Of a stretch of DNA of 50,957 nucleotides, positions 43,240-50,957 are shown in pieces. Made by a program: the position numbers and the translations under genes. Origin of the DNA: DATADD01 sp046262355 (GTDB taxonomy: Bacteria > Actinomycetota > CADDZG01 > WHSQ01). Every line of letters begins with the position of its first letter. Positions within the stretch are counted from its first letter, which is position 1. The DNA lies in contig JBHEMX010000017.1 of the NCBI GenBank assembly GCA_046262355.1, positions 1 through 50,957 on the forward strand, in the 5' to 3' direction. Below the pieces are notes generated by a model. The model was not told the origin of the DNA, did no database searches, and saw only the letters and a list, made by a program, of their open reading frames with translations.

Positions 43240-43896
43240 TCAGCAGCTGGGCTTCTTCTTGATCCGGTAGCGGAGCTCGGCTCTGGCTGTGAAGTCGCCG
43301 AGGTCCTGCTCCGAGGGCCACGACGTCTCGATGCCGGATGCGGACGCGAACAGCCTCTTTGAGCTGCCGTGCCACACGGTCCGCCACACGCGGCCATCGT
43401 CGCGCGTCCGCCCGCGCAGCGTTCGCGGCAAGAGGAGGAAGCGCTTCTGGATCACGCCCTCCCGGGACGCGTTGTTGCGCGCGTCCACGACGAGCTTCGT
43501 CTTGACCTTGTGTCGCCTGCGCGCGTTGAACGACTTCGGTTCGCGCGCGTGGAGTTTCGTGCCGTTGGGAACGATGATGTCCGCCTTGACCGTGGTCGCA
43601 CACCAGCGCCGGCGGCTGTCTATGTTGACCTGCAGCCATATCGCGCCGTAGTCGCGCCGTCCGTTGTTCTCGAACGCCGGGTCGAAGGAGTAGAAACGGA
43701 GGCACGACCTCGCCACCGCGATGACTCGGCCGTTGACCCTTTCCTTGCGCGCCTCGCACCTTTTGCTCCCTTGGGTCAGTGGACCACTCACGCGTGGTTT
43801 GTCGGCCGCGACCAGTTGGCGCGCCAGGGATGGGGCACCCGATGCGACCAGGCCAAGCAGGAGCAGGGGTAGCAGAAGGTACGTCCGTCGTGTCAT
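43240..43896 (-). CDS. secreted hypothetical protein
   Basis: 218 residues. A clear signal peptide (RRTYLLLPLLLLGLVASGAPSLA) predicts export. The mature part is basic, rich in Arg and Lys, with four cysteines, a beta-strand-rich middle and an ending RYRIKKKPSC. No family recognised. Convergent with ppdK (9 bp apart) and divergent from dgt across 68 bp. Cysteines near both ends (KRCEARK, PSC) might form disulfides. Confidence 0.7.
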   Translation of the reverse strand: MTRRTYLLLPLLLLGLVASGAPSLARQLVAADKPRVSGPLTQGSKRCEARKERVNGRVIAVARSCLRFYSFDPAFENNGRRDYGAIWLQVNIDSRRRWCATTVKADIIVPNGTKLHAREPKSFNARRRHKVKTKLVVDARNNASREGVIQKRFLLLPRTLRGRTRDDGRVWRTVWHGSSKRLFASASGIETSWPSEQDLGDFTARAELRYRIKKKPSC

Positions 43897-43951
43897 CCCT
43901 GCTCCTTGTCTTAGCGCCCGGCCGCCTCAAAGATACGTCATAGCCCGGTGC

Positions 43952-43957
43952 TACGGT
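43952..43957 (+). promoter_or_regulatory. -10-like box for dgt, probably leaderless
   Basis: TACGGT ends 7 nt before the dgt GTG, the same spacing as at leuS and mtaB. No ribosome site and no good -35 found. Confidence 0.4.
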
Positions 43958-43964
43958 CCTTGCC

Positions 43965-44948
43965 GTGGACGCCCATCATCGGATAGCGACGGAGGAGTCC
44001 GAGCACAAGATGCTCGCGCCCCGGGCGACATTCGCTACCGATTCCAAAGGGCGCGAGGAACCCGAGCCGGAAGACCCTATCCGAACCTGTTTTCAGCGCG
44101 ACCGCGATCGCATCGTCCACTCAAAGGCCTTTCGACGCCTCGGCCACAAGACGCAGGTGTTCCTCGCCCCCGAGGGGGATCACTACCGGGTGCGCTTGAC
44201 CCACACGCTGGAGGTGACCCAGGTGGCGCGCACGATCGCTCGCGCGTTGCGGCTCAACGAGGATCTCGTGGAGGCGGTCTGCCTCGGGCACGACCTCGGC
44301 CACACCCCGTTCGGTCACCTCGGCGAGGAGGTCGTTGCGGCGTTCCACCCCGGGTTCAAGCACAATCTCCAGTCGGTCAGGATCGTTGAGGCGCTAGAGA
44401 ACCTAAACCTCACCTGGGAGGTTCGGGATGGGATCGCGAACCACACCTGGTCCATGCCGATGCCGGCAACGCTCGAGGGGCAGATCGCTCGCTACGCGGA
44501 CCGCATCGCGTACCTCAATCACGACATCGACGACGCGGTGCGAGCCCGCATCCTGGCCGAGAAGGACCTCCCGGAGGCGACCCGCAAGGTGCTCGGCGGC
44601 ACCCATTCTCGGCGCATCCACACGATGGTGGCCGACCTCGTGAGCGCCTCGACCGGGTCCGCCGCCATATGCATGACGCCGGAGATCTTCGACGCCATGC
44701 ACGTCACGCGGGAGTTCCTGTTCGCGAAGGTCTACGTCGGCACCGTGGGGGCCGCCACGCAGCAAGCCGTCCAGCGGATCCTCCAGACTCTGCTCGAGCG
44801 CTACGTCGAGGCTCCGCCTCAGGGCGTGCGGACCAGCAACGACGCTCGGGTGACCTCCGTGGACTACGTGGCCGGGATGACCGACCGATTCGCCATCAGG
44901 GCGTTCGAGGAGCTCGTCGGCGCGCCCTCGCCGGGGCTCGGCGTCTAG
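43965..44948 (+). CDS. dgt: deoxyguanosinetriphosphate triphosphohydrolase-like HD protein
   Basis: 327 residues. The HD signature is intact (RLTHTLEVTQVARTIARAL, CLGHDLGHTPFGHLGEE), followed by HNLQSVRIVEALE and RIAYLNHDIDDAVRA. Family members remove triphosphate from dNTPs and regulate dNTP pools; nucleotide preference is unknown. It sits directly before dnaG and rpoD, as in many Actinomycetota. GTG start. Confidence 0.93.
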   Translation: MDAHHRIATEESEHKMLAPRATFATDSKGREEPEPEDPIRTCFQRDRDRIVHSKAFRRLGHKTQVFLAPEGDHYRVRLTHTLEVTQVARTIARALRLNEDLVEAVCLGHDLGHTPFGHLGEEVVAAFHPGFKHNLQSVRIVEALENLNLTWEVRDGIANHTWSMPMPATLEGQIARYADRIAYLNHDIDDAVRARILAEKDLPEATRKVLGGTHSRRIHTMVADLVSASTGSAAICMTPEIFDAMHVTREFLFAKVYVGTVGAATQQAVQRILQTLLERYVEAPPQGVRTSNDARVTSVDYVAGMTDRFAIRAFEELVGAPSPGLGV

Positions 44949-45009
44949 GATGAGACGACTTCCCCGTGCTCTACGCTTCCCTATCCGATAAGGGGACGAG
45001 CGAGGAAAC

Positions 45010-46799
45010 GTGGCGAGGATCAAGGAAGAGGACATCGACGCGCTGCGTGAGCGCGCCGACATAGCCGAGATCATCGGCGGCTACTCGAAGCTCAAGAGAT
45101 CCGGTCACACGTTCAAGGGGCTGTGTCCGTTCCACTCGGAGAAGACGCCGTCGCTTCAGATCAATCCGTCCAACGGGCTCTGGCACTGCTTCGGATGCGG
45201 GGCCGGGGGCAACGTCTACCAGTTCGTCCAGCGCATCGAGAACCTGCCGTTTCCCGAGGCGGTCGAGTGGCTTGCGCGCAAGACCGGCTTCCAGCTCCGC
45301 TACGAGGAGCTGAAGCCGGGTGAGCGGAAGGCTGCCGGCGTCAAGGCGCGCCTCATCGCGGCGAACGAGAGCGCGGCCCGCTTTCTGCATGAGCAGCTAT
45401 TGACGTCGGCGGATGCAGCTGGGGCGCGCCGCTATCTCGAGTGGCGCGGATTCGGGCGCGAGGTCGCCGAACGCTGGAAGCTCGGCTATGGTCCCGGTCG
45501 CAACGCGTTGTGCCGCCATCTACTCTCGCATGGGTTCTCGCCCGCAGAGATCGAGCAGGCGGGGTTGGCGCGCAGAAGTGAACGTGATGGCGCCCTCTAC
45601 GATTTCTTCCGCGAGCGGATCATCTTTCCGACGTGGAGCCTGCAGGGCGACGTCGTCGGCTTCGGTGGTCGAGCCCTCGGCGACGAGTCGCCGAAGTACA
45701 TCAACTCACCGGACACGCCCGTGTTCTCCAAGTCAAGGCTCCTCTTCGGGCTCGATCGGGCGAAGTCGGCGATCGCTCGAGGTGTGGCGGTGCTCGTCGA
45801 GGGCTACACGGACGTTATCGCCTTGCATGAGGCAGGCGTCACGGAAGCGGTGGCCACGAACGGCGTCGCGCTGGGGGAGGCGCACTTTGAATTGCTGAAG
45901 AAGTTCACCCAGCGGGCCGTGCTCATGCTCGACGCCGACGAGGCCGGCAAAGGCGCGACCGAGCGCAGCTTTGGAGTGCATCACCGGATCGGCTTGGAGG
46001 TCCTCGTAGCGCCTCTGCCCGACGGACGGGATCCTGCCGAGGTCGTCGGCGAGGATGGATCAGACGCGATCCGAAAAGTGCTCGAAGGTGCCCAGCCGCT
46101 GTTGCTGTTCAAGCTCGAGGAGATGATCGCCAAGCTCGTTCTCGACACGCCCGAGGCGCGCGCGCGGGCGGTTCGGCAGGTCGTCGAGGTGCTACGCTGG
46201 CATCCCGACCCCATCGCCAGGCACGAATACGCGTTCATGGCGGCGCAGCGGATCGGAGTCGAGCCCGATGCGATCCAGCGAGCCCTGGGCGAGCAGAGTC
46301 GGCCGTCGGGTTCGAGAGAGGGGATCGAGCGGGGACAAGAGCGACGGCTTCCCGGTCACGTAAAGGTGGAGAGAGAGGCGTTGCAGTTGGTGCTTACGCG
46401 TCCAGAGACGGCTGTGCGGTACGCGAGTGAGGTCGACGACAAAGACTTCACCTCGGCGCCGCGGCGCGAGCTCTTCCGTCATGCCGTCGACGCGTCCCGA
46501 GCAGGTGTAACGTCGGTGGCGGCCAAGGCGGCAGAGCAGTTGTCGTCGGACGCGTTAGCGTTGCTGACGGAACTGACGGTCGGCGGAGAGATGTCAGGAG
46601 ATGATCTCAGCGAACGGAGCGAAGAGGTATTCGTCCGCCTCAAGGTCTTCGCGCTCGAGCGCGACATCAAGAAGAGACGGGATGTGCTTCAGGACGTCAA
46701 TCCTCTCGATGATCCCCAACGGCATGATGAGCTCTTCACTGAGCTGGTCTCGCTCGAGGCGAATCGTCGAGACCTACTGAGGCGCCTCCAGGGAGCAGC

Positions 46800-46803
<4 letters not shown>
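45010..46803 (+). CDS. dnaG: DNA primase
   Basis: 597 residues. CHC2 zinc finger with Cys39, His42, Cys60, Cys63 (CPFHSEKTPS ... WHCFGCGAGGN), TOPRIM core (VLVEGYTDVIALHEAGV, VLMLDADEAGKGAT) and a C-terminal helicase-binding region. It makes RNA primers for replication. The GTG start follows an AGCGAGGAAA site. It overlaps rpoD by 4 nt (ATGA), keeping a primase-sigma pair as in the classical macromolecular synthesis operon; rpsU is not part of it here. Confidence 0.97.
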
Positions 46804-48053
<1,250 letters not shown>

Positions 48054-48065
48054 CCCCCGGGGTGC

Positions 48066-48353
48066 TTAGCCGGACGGAGGAGCTACCGAGAGACCCCCCG
48101 GACGCGTGTCCTCGTCCCGTCTCTCGCTCACGGCTCCCTTGACTTTGCTCACGCCCTCGGTCGCAGCTCCCTTGGCCTGTTCGAAGCCCGTCCCCACGGC
48201 CTCGCGTGCCTTGCCGCTCGCCTCCTGGAACTGGGGAGACGAGATCAAGTTGCCGTAGAGCCGCCGGAGTTGCTCGTATCGGTCGTGTCCCGCCTTCGCG
48301 CCGAGCACGTAGCCTGCGCCGAAACCGACCAGGAAACCGAGTTTCAACCTCAT
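48066..48353 (-). CDS. YtxH-like small membrane-associated protein
   Basis: 95 residues starting MRLKLGFLVGFGAGYVLGAKAGHDRYEQLRR, a glycine-rich hydrophobic helix typical of YtxH-type proteins, then an amphipathic, alanine-rich tail (EASGKAREAVGTGFEQAKGAATEGVSKVKGA). The ATG at 48353 is preceded by AAGGGG. Role unknown; YtxH-type proteins are often stress-linked. It ends 13 bp from rpoD's stop on the opposite strand. Confidence 0.75.
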   Translation of the reverse strand: MRLKLGFLVGFGAGYVLGAKAGHDRYEQLRRLYGNLISSPQFQEASGKAREAVGTGFEQAKGAATEGVSKVKGAVSERRDEDTRPGGLSVAPPSG

Positions 48354-48395
48354 CTTGACCCCTTCCACATCGAGCTCTCTCGTCCTCTCGCTCGA

Positions 48396-48425
48396 ATCGT
48401 ATTGCCCACCTGCGGCCGTTGCCAA
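48396..48425 (-). promoter_or_regulatory. sigma-70-type promoter for the YtxH-like gene
   Basis: On the minus strand TTGGCA (48425-48420) and TACGAT (48401-48396) are 18 bp apart, giving a start about 35-40 nt upstream of the ATG. Confidence 0.5.
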
Positions 48426-48480
48426 TCCCAGGGCGTCGATAGGGAGCGGGCGCTGCGGGCGTTTAGGATGTTGCACCTGA

Positions 48481-48553
48481 TCCGGGGTAGCTCAATCGGC
48501 AGAGCGGCCGGCTGTTAACCGGTAGGTTGCGGGTTCGAGTCCCGCCCCCGGAG
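48481..48553 (+). tRNA. tRNA-Asn, anticodon GTT
   Basis: A full cloverleaf can be drawn: acceptor TCCGGGG with CCCCGGA, D-arm GCTCAATCGGCAGAGC, anticodon stem GCCGG/CCGGT around the loop CTGTTAA (anticodon GTT), variable loop AGGTT, T-arm GCGGG TTCGAGT CCCGC, discriminator G. CCA is not encoded. 73 nt. Confidence 0.95.
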
Positions 48554-48614
48554 CCCACTCGTTCTGTGGGGGATCCGGTCCCGCTTCGCGGGGCTCGTCT
48601 CACCCTCGAACGGG

Positions 48615-48688
48615 GGGGCCGTAGCTCAGTTGGTCAGAGCGGCGGACTCATAATCCGTTGGTCGCTGGTTCGAGTCCAGCCGGCCCCA
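48615..48688 (+). tRNA. tRNA with anticodon CAT (tRNA-Ile2 or elongator tRNA-Met)
   Basis: Cloverleaf: acceptor GGGGCCG with CGGCCCC, anticodon stem GCGGA/TCCGT around CTCATAA, a T-arm with loop TTCGAGT, discriminator A, no encoded CCA. 74 nt. Initiator tRNA is excluded by the paired acceptor end and the absence of three G-C pairs in the anticodon stem. The variable-loop/T-arm part (TTGGTCGCTGGTTC) resembles E. coli tRNA-Ile2, where C34 is lysidylated by TilS to read AUA; the alternative is elongator Met. Confidence 0.9.
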
Positions 48689-48699
48689 CGAGCTGATAT

Positions 48700-48721
48700 G
48701 CCTGGTCAGGCCCCTATTTTT
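48700..48721 (+). terminator. possible intrinsic terminator after the tRNA pair
   Basis: A small stem GCCT-GGTC-AGGC at 48700-48711 is followed by CCC and then TATTTTT. The stem is short, so termination strength is doubtful, but position and T-run fit. Confidence 0.4.
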
Positions 48722-49059
48722 CCGCGGTCGGCTCGACGGCGCTCAATGGGCTTGGACACGCGTTGGACACGCCCGAATGTACCGAGCCCCAGATATACCG
48801 AGGCGCTGCCGAGGCACCGAGGCGCGCGGGAGGTCAACGTCTTCGTCGAACATCTGCCGGTACCCGTGAAGGTGAACGCGACCGAGTGCGGGAGCGGTTT
48901 GTGGGCCGTGCGCAGGTTTGAATCCTGGGCGCGAACCGAACGAAAGGGGCGCGCGCTATCTCTGCAAGTCAGCTCGACCTTTCTGATCGAGTTAAAGACA
49001 AACGACGGGTCTCCGCCGGGTCACCGCACTGGCTGCTTCCCAGCGCTGAAACCGCATCT
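48722..49059. other. 338-bp stretch without a recognisable gene
   Basis: Short open frames only. A T-arm-like piece (GGTTTGAATCC at 48907-48917) lacks any cloverleaf around it. On the minus strand a frame at 48969-49187 contains FRFPRLDQSGIHRYHLVRNIVGDDTRDML, which reads like real protein but overlaps the end of the PadR gene in another frame; it may be a remnant. The block separates the tRNA genes from the PadR/monooxygenase pair. Confidence 0.4.
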
Positions 49060-49749
49060 TCAAGCATGTCTCGCGTGTCGTCGCCGACGATGTTGCGTAC
49101 GAGGTGGTAGCGGTGGATTCCCGACTGATCCAGGCGCGGGAACCGGAAGCTCTCGGATCTTCTCAAGTGCCCGTTCGTTCTTTCCATCGGGGTTGAGGTC
49201 GTCCCACGATTCGATCTCTTTAAGGGTTCGTTCCGCCCATGCGTCGACGGTGTGGATAAGGCTGATAAAGAAGTCCACAGCCAGCGCGCGGATGTAGACC
49301 TGATCCTGGGTCGCCGCGATGCCTTCGAGGAACTCTTGTTTGACCGCCCCTCCGAAACGGAGCATCTCCTGCGCGTCGCCTTGGACCTGATTGAGAGTTG
49401 CGACTATCTGCTCTTTGGTACCGAGGGGTGCGATGAAGAGGCGGATCATGGCCTCGAAATCCATGGCGAACGGGGACACGGGTGTGGCGAGCCATTCACG
49501 TAGCGCCTCCCGCCCCTTCTCGGTGATCGAGTACACGGTGCGCGCCCTCTTCCCGACGTGTTCCTTCCTCCCGTCGAGCAGTCCCATGGAGGAGAGGCGT
49601 TTCACCTCTCGGTAGATCGCGCTCTCAGCCCGCGGCCACACGTACCTGAAGTAGCGGACCCGCTGCTGCGCGAGCTCGTATGTGGACCAGGGATGCACGG
49701 CAACCTGGGCCAGGACTGCATACGACGTTGTGGTCAGTCGTTCCGCCAT
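49060..49749 (-). CDS. PadR-family transcriptional regulator
   Basis: 229 residues. N-terminal winged helix (TTTSYAVLAQVAVHPWSTYELAQQRVRYFRYVWPRAESAIYREVKRLSSMGLLDGRKEHVGKRARTVYSITEKGREALREWL), then a vinculin-like C-terminal helical domain (about 90-195). The last 25 residues, Pro- and Arg-rich, look like read-through into unrelated sequence, so the native end may have been lost. PadR proteins repress neighbouring genes and respond to phenolic or lipophilic ligands. Divergent from the monooxygenase remnant, with operator-like palindromes between. Confidence 0.85.
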   Translation of the reverse strand: MAERLTTTSYAVLAQVAVHPWSTYELAQQRVRYFRYVWPRAESAIYREVKRLSSMGLLDGRKEHVGKRARTVYSITEKGREALREWLATPVSPFAMDFEAMIRLFIAPLGTKEQIVATLNQVQGDAQEMLRFGGAVKQEFLEGIAATQDQVYIRALAVDFFISLIHTVDAWAERTLKEIESWDDLNPDGKNERALEKIRELPVPAPGSVGNPPLPPRTQHRRRRHARHA

Positions 49750-49758
49750 GGGTCCCTC

Positions 49759-49806
49759 TTGACATACTCCAAACGACGAGTATTAAGTTTACTCCAATTT
49801 AGAGTA
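49759..49806 (+). promoter_or_regulatory. promoter embedded in two PadR-like palindromes
   Basis: TTGACA (49759-49764) and TATTAA (49781-49786), 16 bp apart, form a promoter toward the monooxygenase. Palindrome one, ATACTC-N8-GAGTAT (49764-49769/49778-49783), lies across this promoter. Palindrome two, TACTC-N7-GAGTA (49790-49794/49802-49806), is just downstream. The 8-nt spacers fit PadR-type operators. This suggests repression of the divergent pair by PadR. Confidence 0.7.
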
Positions 49807-49825
49807 TAAGCCGCAGAAGCCGGGG

Positions 49826-50760
49826 GATGTCGGGATTCCGAAACCGTACAAGATCATCGACGCCCACCCCCGGGTCGGCGACGCGTGGCGCAATCGATGG
49901 GACTCCTTCCGGCTGTTCACCCCCAATCGGCTTAATCGCCTTCCGGGGATGCCTTTCCCCGGGTACCGGTGGGGGTTCGCGAGCAAGAACGAGTGGGCCG
50001 ATTACCTCGAGTCCTACGCTCGGAAGTTCGGCCTTCAGGTCGAGACGGGGATCCGAGTGCAGAGGTTGGCCCGCGAAGGGGATCATTTCGTCGCCACCTC
50101 GGGGGACCGGCACTTCGAAGCGGACAACGTCGTGGTCGCGATGTCGAGTTGGCAGCGGCCTCGAGTTCCCGATTACGCATCCGAGCTCGATCCGCGCATC
50201 CTCCAGTTTCACGTTGCCGACTACAAGAATCCGGGGCAACTCCAGGAAGGAGGTGTCCTCGTGGTGGGTGCAGGCAATTCAGGAGCCGAGGTCGCCATCG
50301 AAGTCGCGAGGACCCACGAGGTGTTGCTATCGGGACCCAGCACCGGTGCGATCCCCTTCCGCCCCGAAAGCGTTGTCGCCCGCGTCTTGATGCCGTTCAT
50401 CGGTCGGATCATCTTTCACCGGGTGCTAACGATGAGCACGCCCATTGGTAGGAAGGTCCGTTCCAAGATGATCTCAACCGGCGAACCCCTGATCCGCGTC
50501 AAGCCCAAGGATCTAGCGGCTGCTGGGGTGGAACGCGTTGCCCGTGTCACCGGTGTCGAGAACGGATCACCGCAACTGGAGGACGGCCGCACGGTGGAAG
50601 TCACCAACGTCGTGTGGTGCACCGGCTTCCACCCTGGGTTCTCCTGGATCGATCTCCCCGTGCTCGGTCCTCAAGAGCCCCTTCACAAGCGCGGGATAGT
50701 CGAGTCGGAGCCCGGCCTCTATTTCGGCTCCTCACGAGAATTTGTGCCAGGTCTCGGGTA
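49826..50760 (+). pseudogene. flavin monooxygenase (CzcO/FMO type), truncated at both ends
   Basis: The frame matches FAD/NADPH monooxygenases of the CzcO type: YKIIDAHPRVGDAWRNRWDSFRLFTPNR, WADYLESYARKF, then the NADPH-binding VLVVGAGNSGAEVAIEVAR and VVWCTGFHPGFSWIDLPVLG. The N-terminal FAD-binding GxGxxG strand-helix (about 20-25 residues) is missing: homology begins at about 49826, only 20 bp after the operator, and no start codon lies between. At the 3' end the family sequence stops at EPGLYF (50725), where an ISL3-type end begins; the frame ends at 50760 inside the element. Confidence 0.8.
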
Positions 50761-50957
50761 GCTGAAGCCGTCCCAGGCAGTGATACATGGCGAGCGTGAA
50801 GGCATTCTCGGTGCGCAAGCCGCGCGCCCGATGGCTGATCGCCTTGGCGTTGTTGTTCATGGCCTCGACCGCGCCGTTGTCGATCCGGCACTCGAAGTAG
50901 GCGAGGATGCCGTCCTCGTGACGGCGCAGCATCCACGCGAAATCGCGCATGGGTTTC
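50726..50957 (-). mobile_element. ISL3-type insertion sequence end, cut by the window edge
   Basis: The inferred IS end GGCTCCTCACGAGAA begins at 50726 inside the monooxygenase; ISL3-family ends commonly begin GGCT. It lies only 6 bp from the transposase stop. The 8 bp before it (50718-50725, TCTATTTC, AT-rich) could be one half of an 8-bp target duplication; the other end is outside the window. Confidence 0.65.
50732..50957 (-). CDS. ISL3-family transposase, C-terminal part
   Basis: The open frame continues through the window edge, so only the last ~75 residues are seen: FAWMLRRHEDGILAYFECRIDNGAVEAMNNNAKAISHRARGLRTENAFTLAMYHCLGRLQLPE. The string NGAVEAMNNNAK holds the last Glu of the DDE catalytic triad, followed by the family's AKAISHRARG. 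Its orientation is opposite to the interrupted gene. Confidence 0.8.
   Translation of the reverse strand, partial: KPMRDFAWMLRRHEDGILAYFECRIDNGAVEAMNNNAKAISHRARGLRTENAFTLAMYHCLGRLQLPETWHKFS

Noticed and set aside
48722..48840. C-terminal remnant of a tyrosine integrase after the tRNA(CAT)
   Set aside because: A minus-strand stretch ending PSPLSAVEPTAEK looked suggestive, but it is stopped within about 30 residues and shows no catalytic Arg, His or Tyr motif.
48903..48935. Second tRNA fragment (GGTTTGAATCC)
   Set aside because: Only the T-loop consensus matches; its stem pairs imperfectly and no acceptor or anticodon arm is near.

Overview
This 51 kb window is high-GC chromosomal DNA, most likely from a deep-branching member of the Actinomycetota (an inference). 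Supporting signs are: tRNA genes with no encoded CCA; frequent GTG and TTG starts; an Eis-type acetyltransferase; an actinobacterial-style order (holA, lepA, hemW, hrcA-dnaJ, rsmE, mtaB, HIT, phoH, ybeY, CNNM/CorC, era, recO, uppS, glyS, ppdK, dgt, dnaG, rpoD); and a recurring TANNNT box 6-7 nt before starts, which suggests leaderless transcription. No rRNA or CRISPR array was seen.

Left edge (1-5850), a scarred accessory region: a duplicated tRNA 3' end runs into a decapitated ArsR regulator. After ileS, which has unusual signature motifs, come two related protein remnants, a DHFR/RibD-type reductase gene broken by three frameshifts, and an intact cupin gene. Most of this block lies between two copies of a 15-bp direct repeat.

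Core (5848-48353), nearly all intact: a SnoaL-like protein and an APC permease; a lipoprotein and leuS; eis divergent from comEA-comEC; holA convergent with rpsT; lepA-hemW; an HD-GYP protein; a convergent three-gene unit of ECF sigma factor, zinc-finger anti-sigma with a large outer RseB/LolA-like part, and M15 peptidase; hrcA-dnaJ behind a perfect CIRCE operator; then a long RNA-modification, ribosome-maturation and envelope run (rsmE, mtaB, HIT, phoH, ybeY, CNNM/CorC, era, OB-fold protein, recO, uppS). Opposite to it lie an MscS channel, two tandem CNNM/CorC proteins and an AI-2E family transporter. glyS-ppdK and dgt-dnaG-rpoD complete the core. Many neighbours overlap by 4 nt (ATGA or GTGA), so translational coupling is likely.

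Right edge (48481-50957): tRNA-Asn(GTT) and a tRNA with anticodon CAT, then a second accessory zone. A PadR regulator faces a flavin monooxygenase through a promoter embedded in two PadR-like palindromes. The monooxygenase lacks its N-terminal nucleotide-binding segment and its 3' end is interrupted by an ISL3-type element that runs out of the window.

No clearly new defence or biosynthetic system was found. The most interesting points are the sigma/anti-sigma/peptidase unit, the leaderless-promoter pattern, the two tRNA-linked scarred edges, ComEC without a nuclease domain, the IleS motif changes and the Thr-to-Asn change at the PPDK regulatory position.
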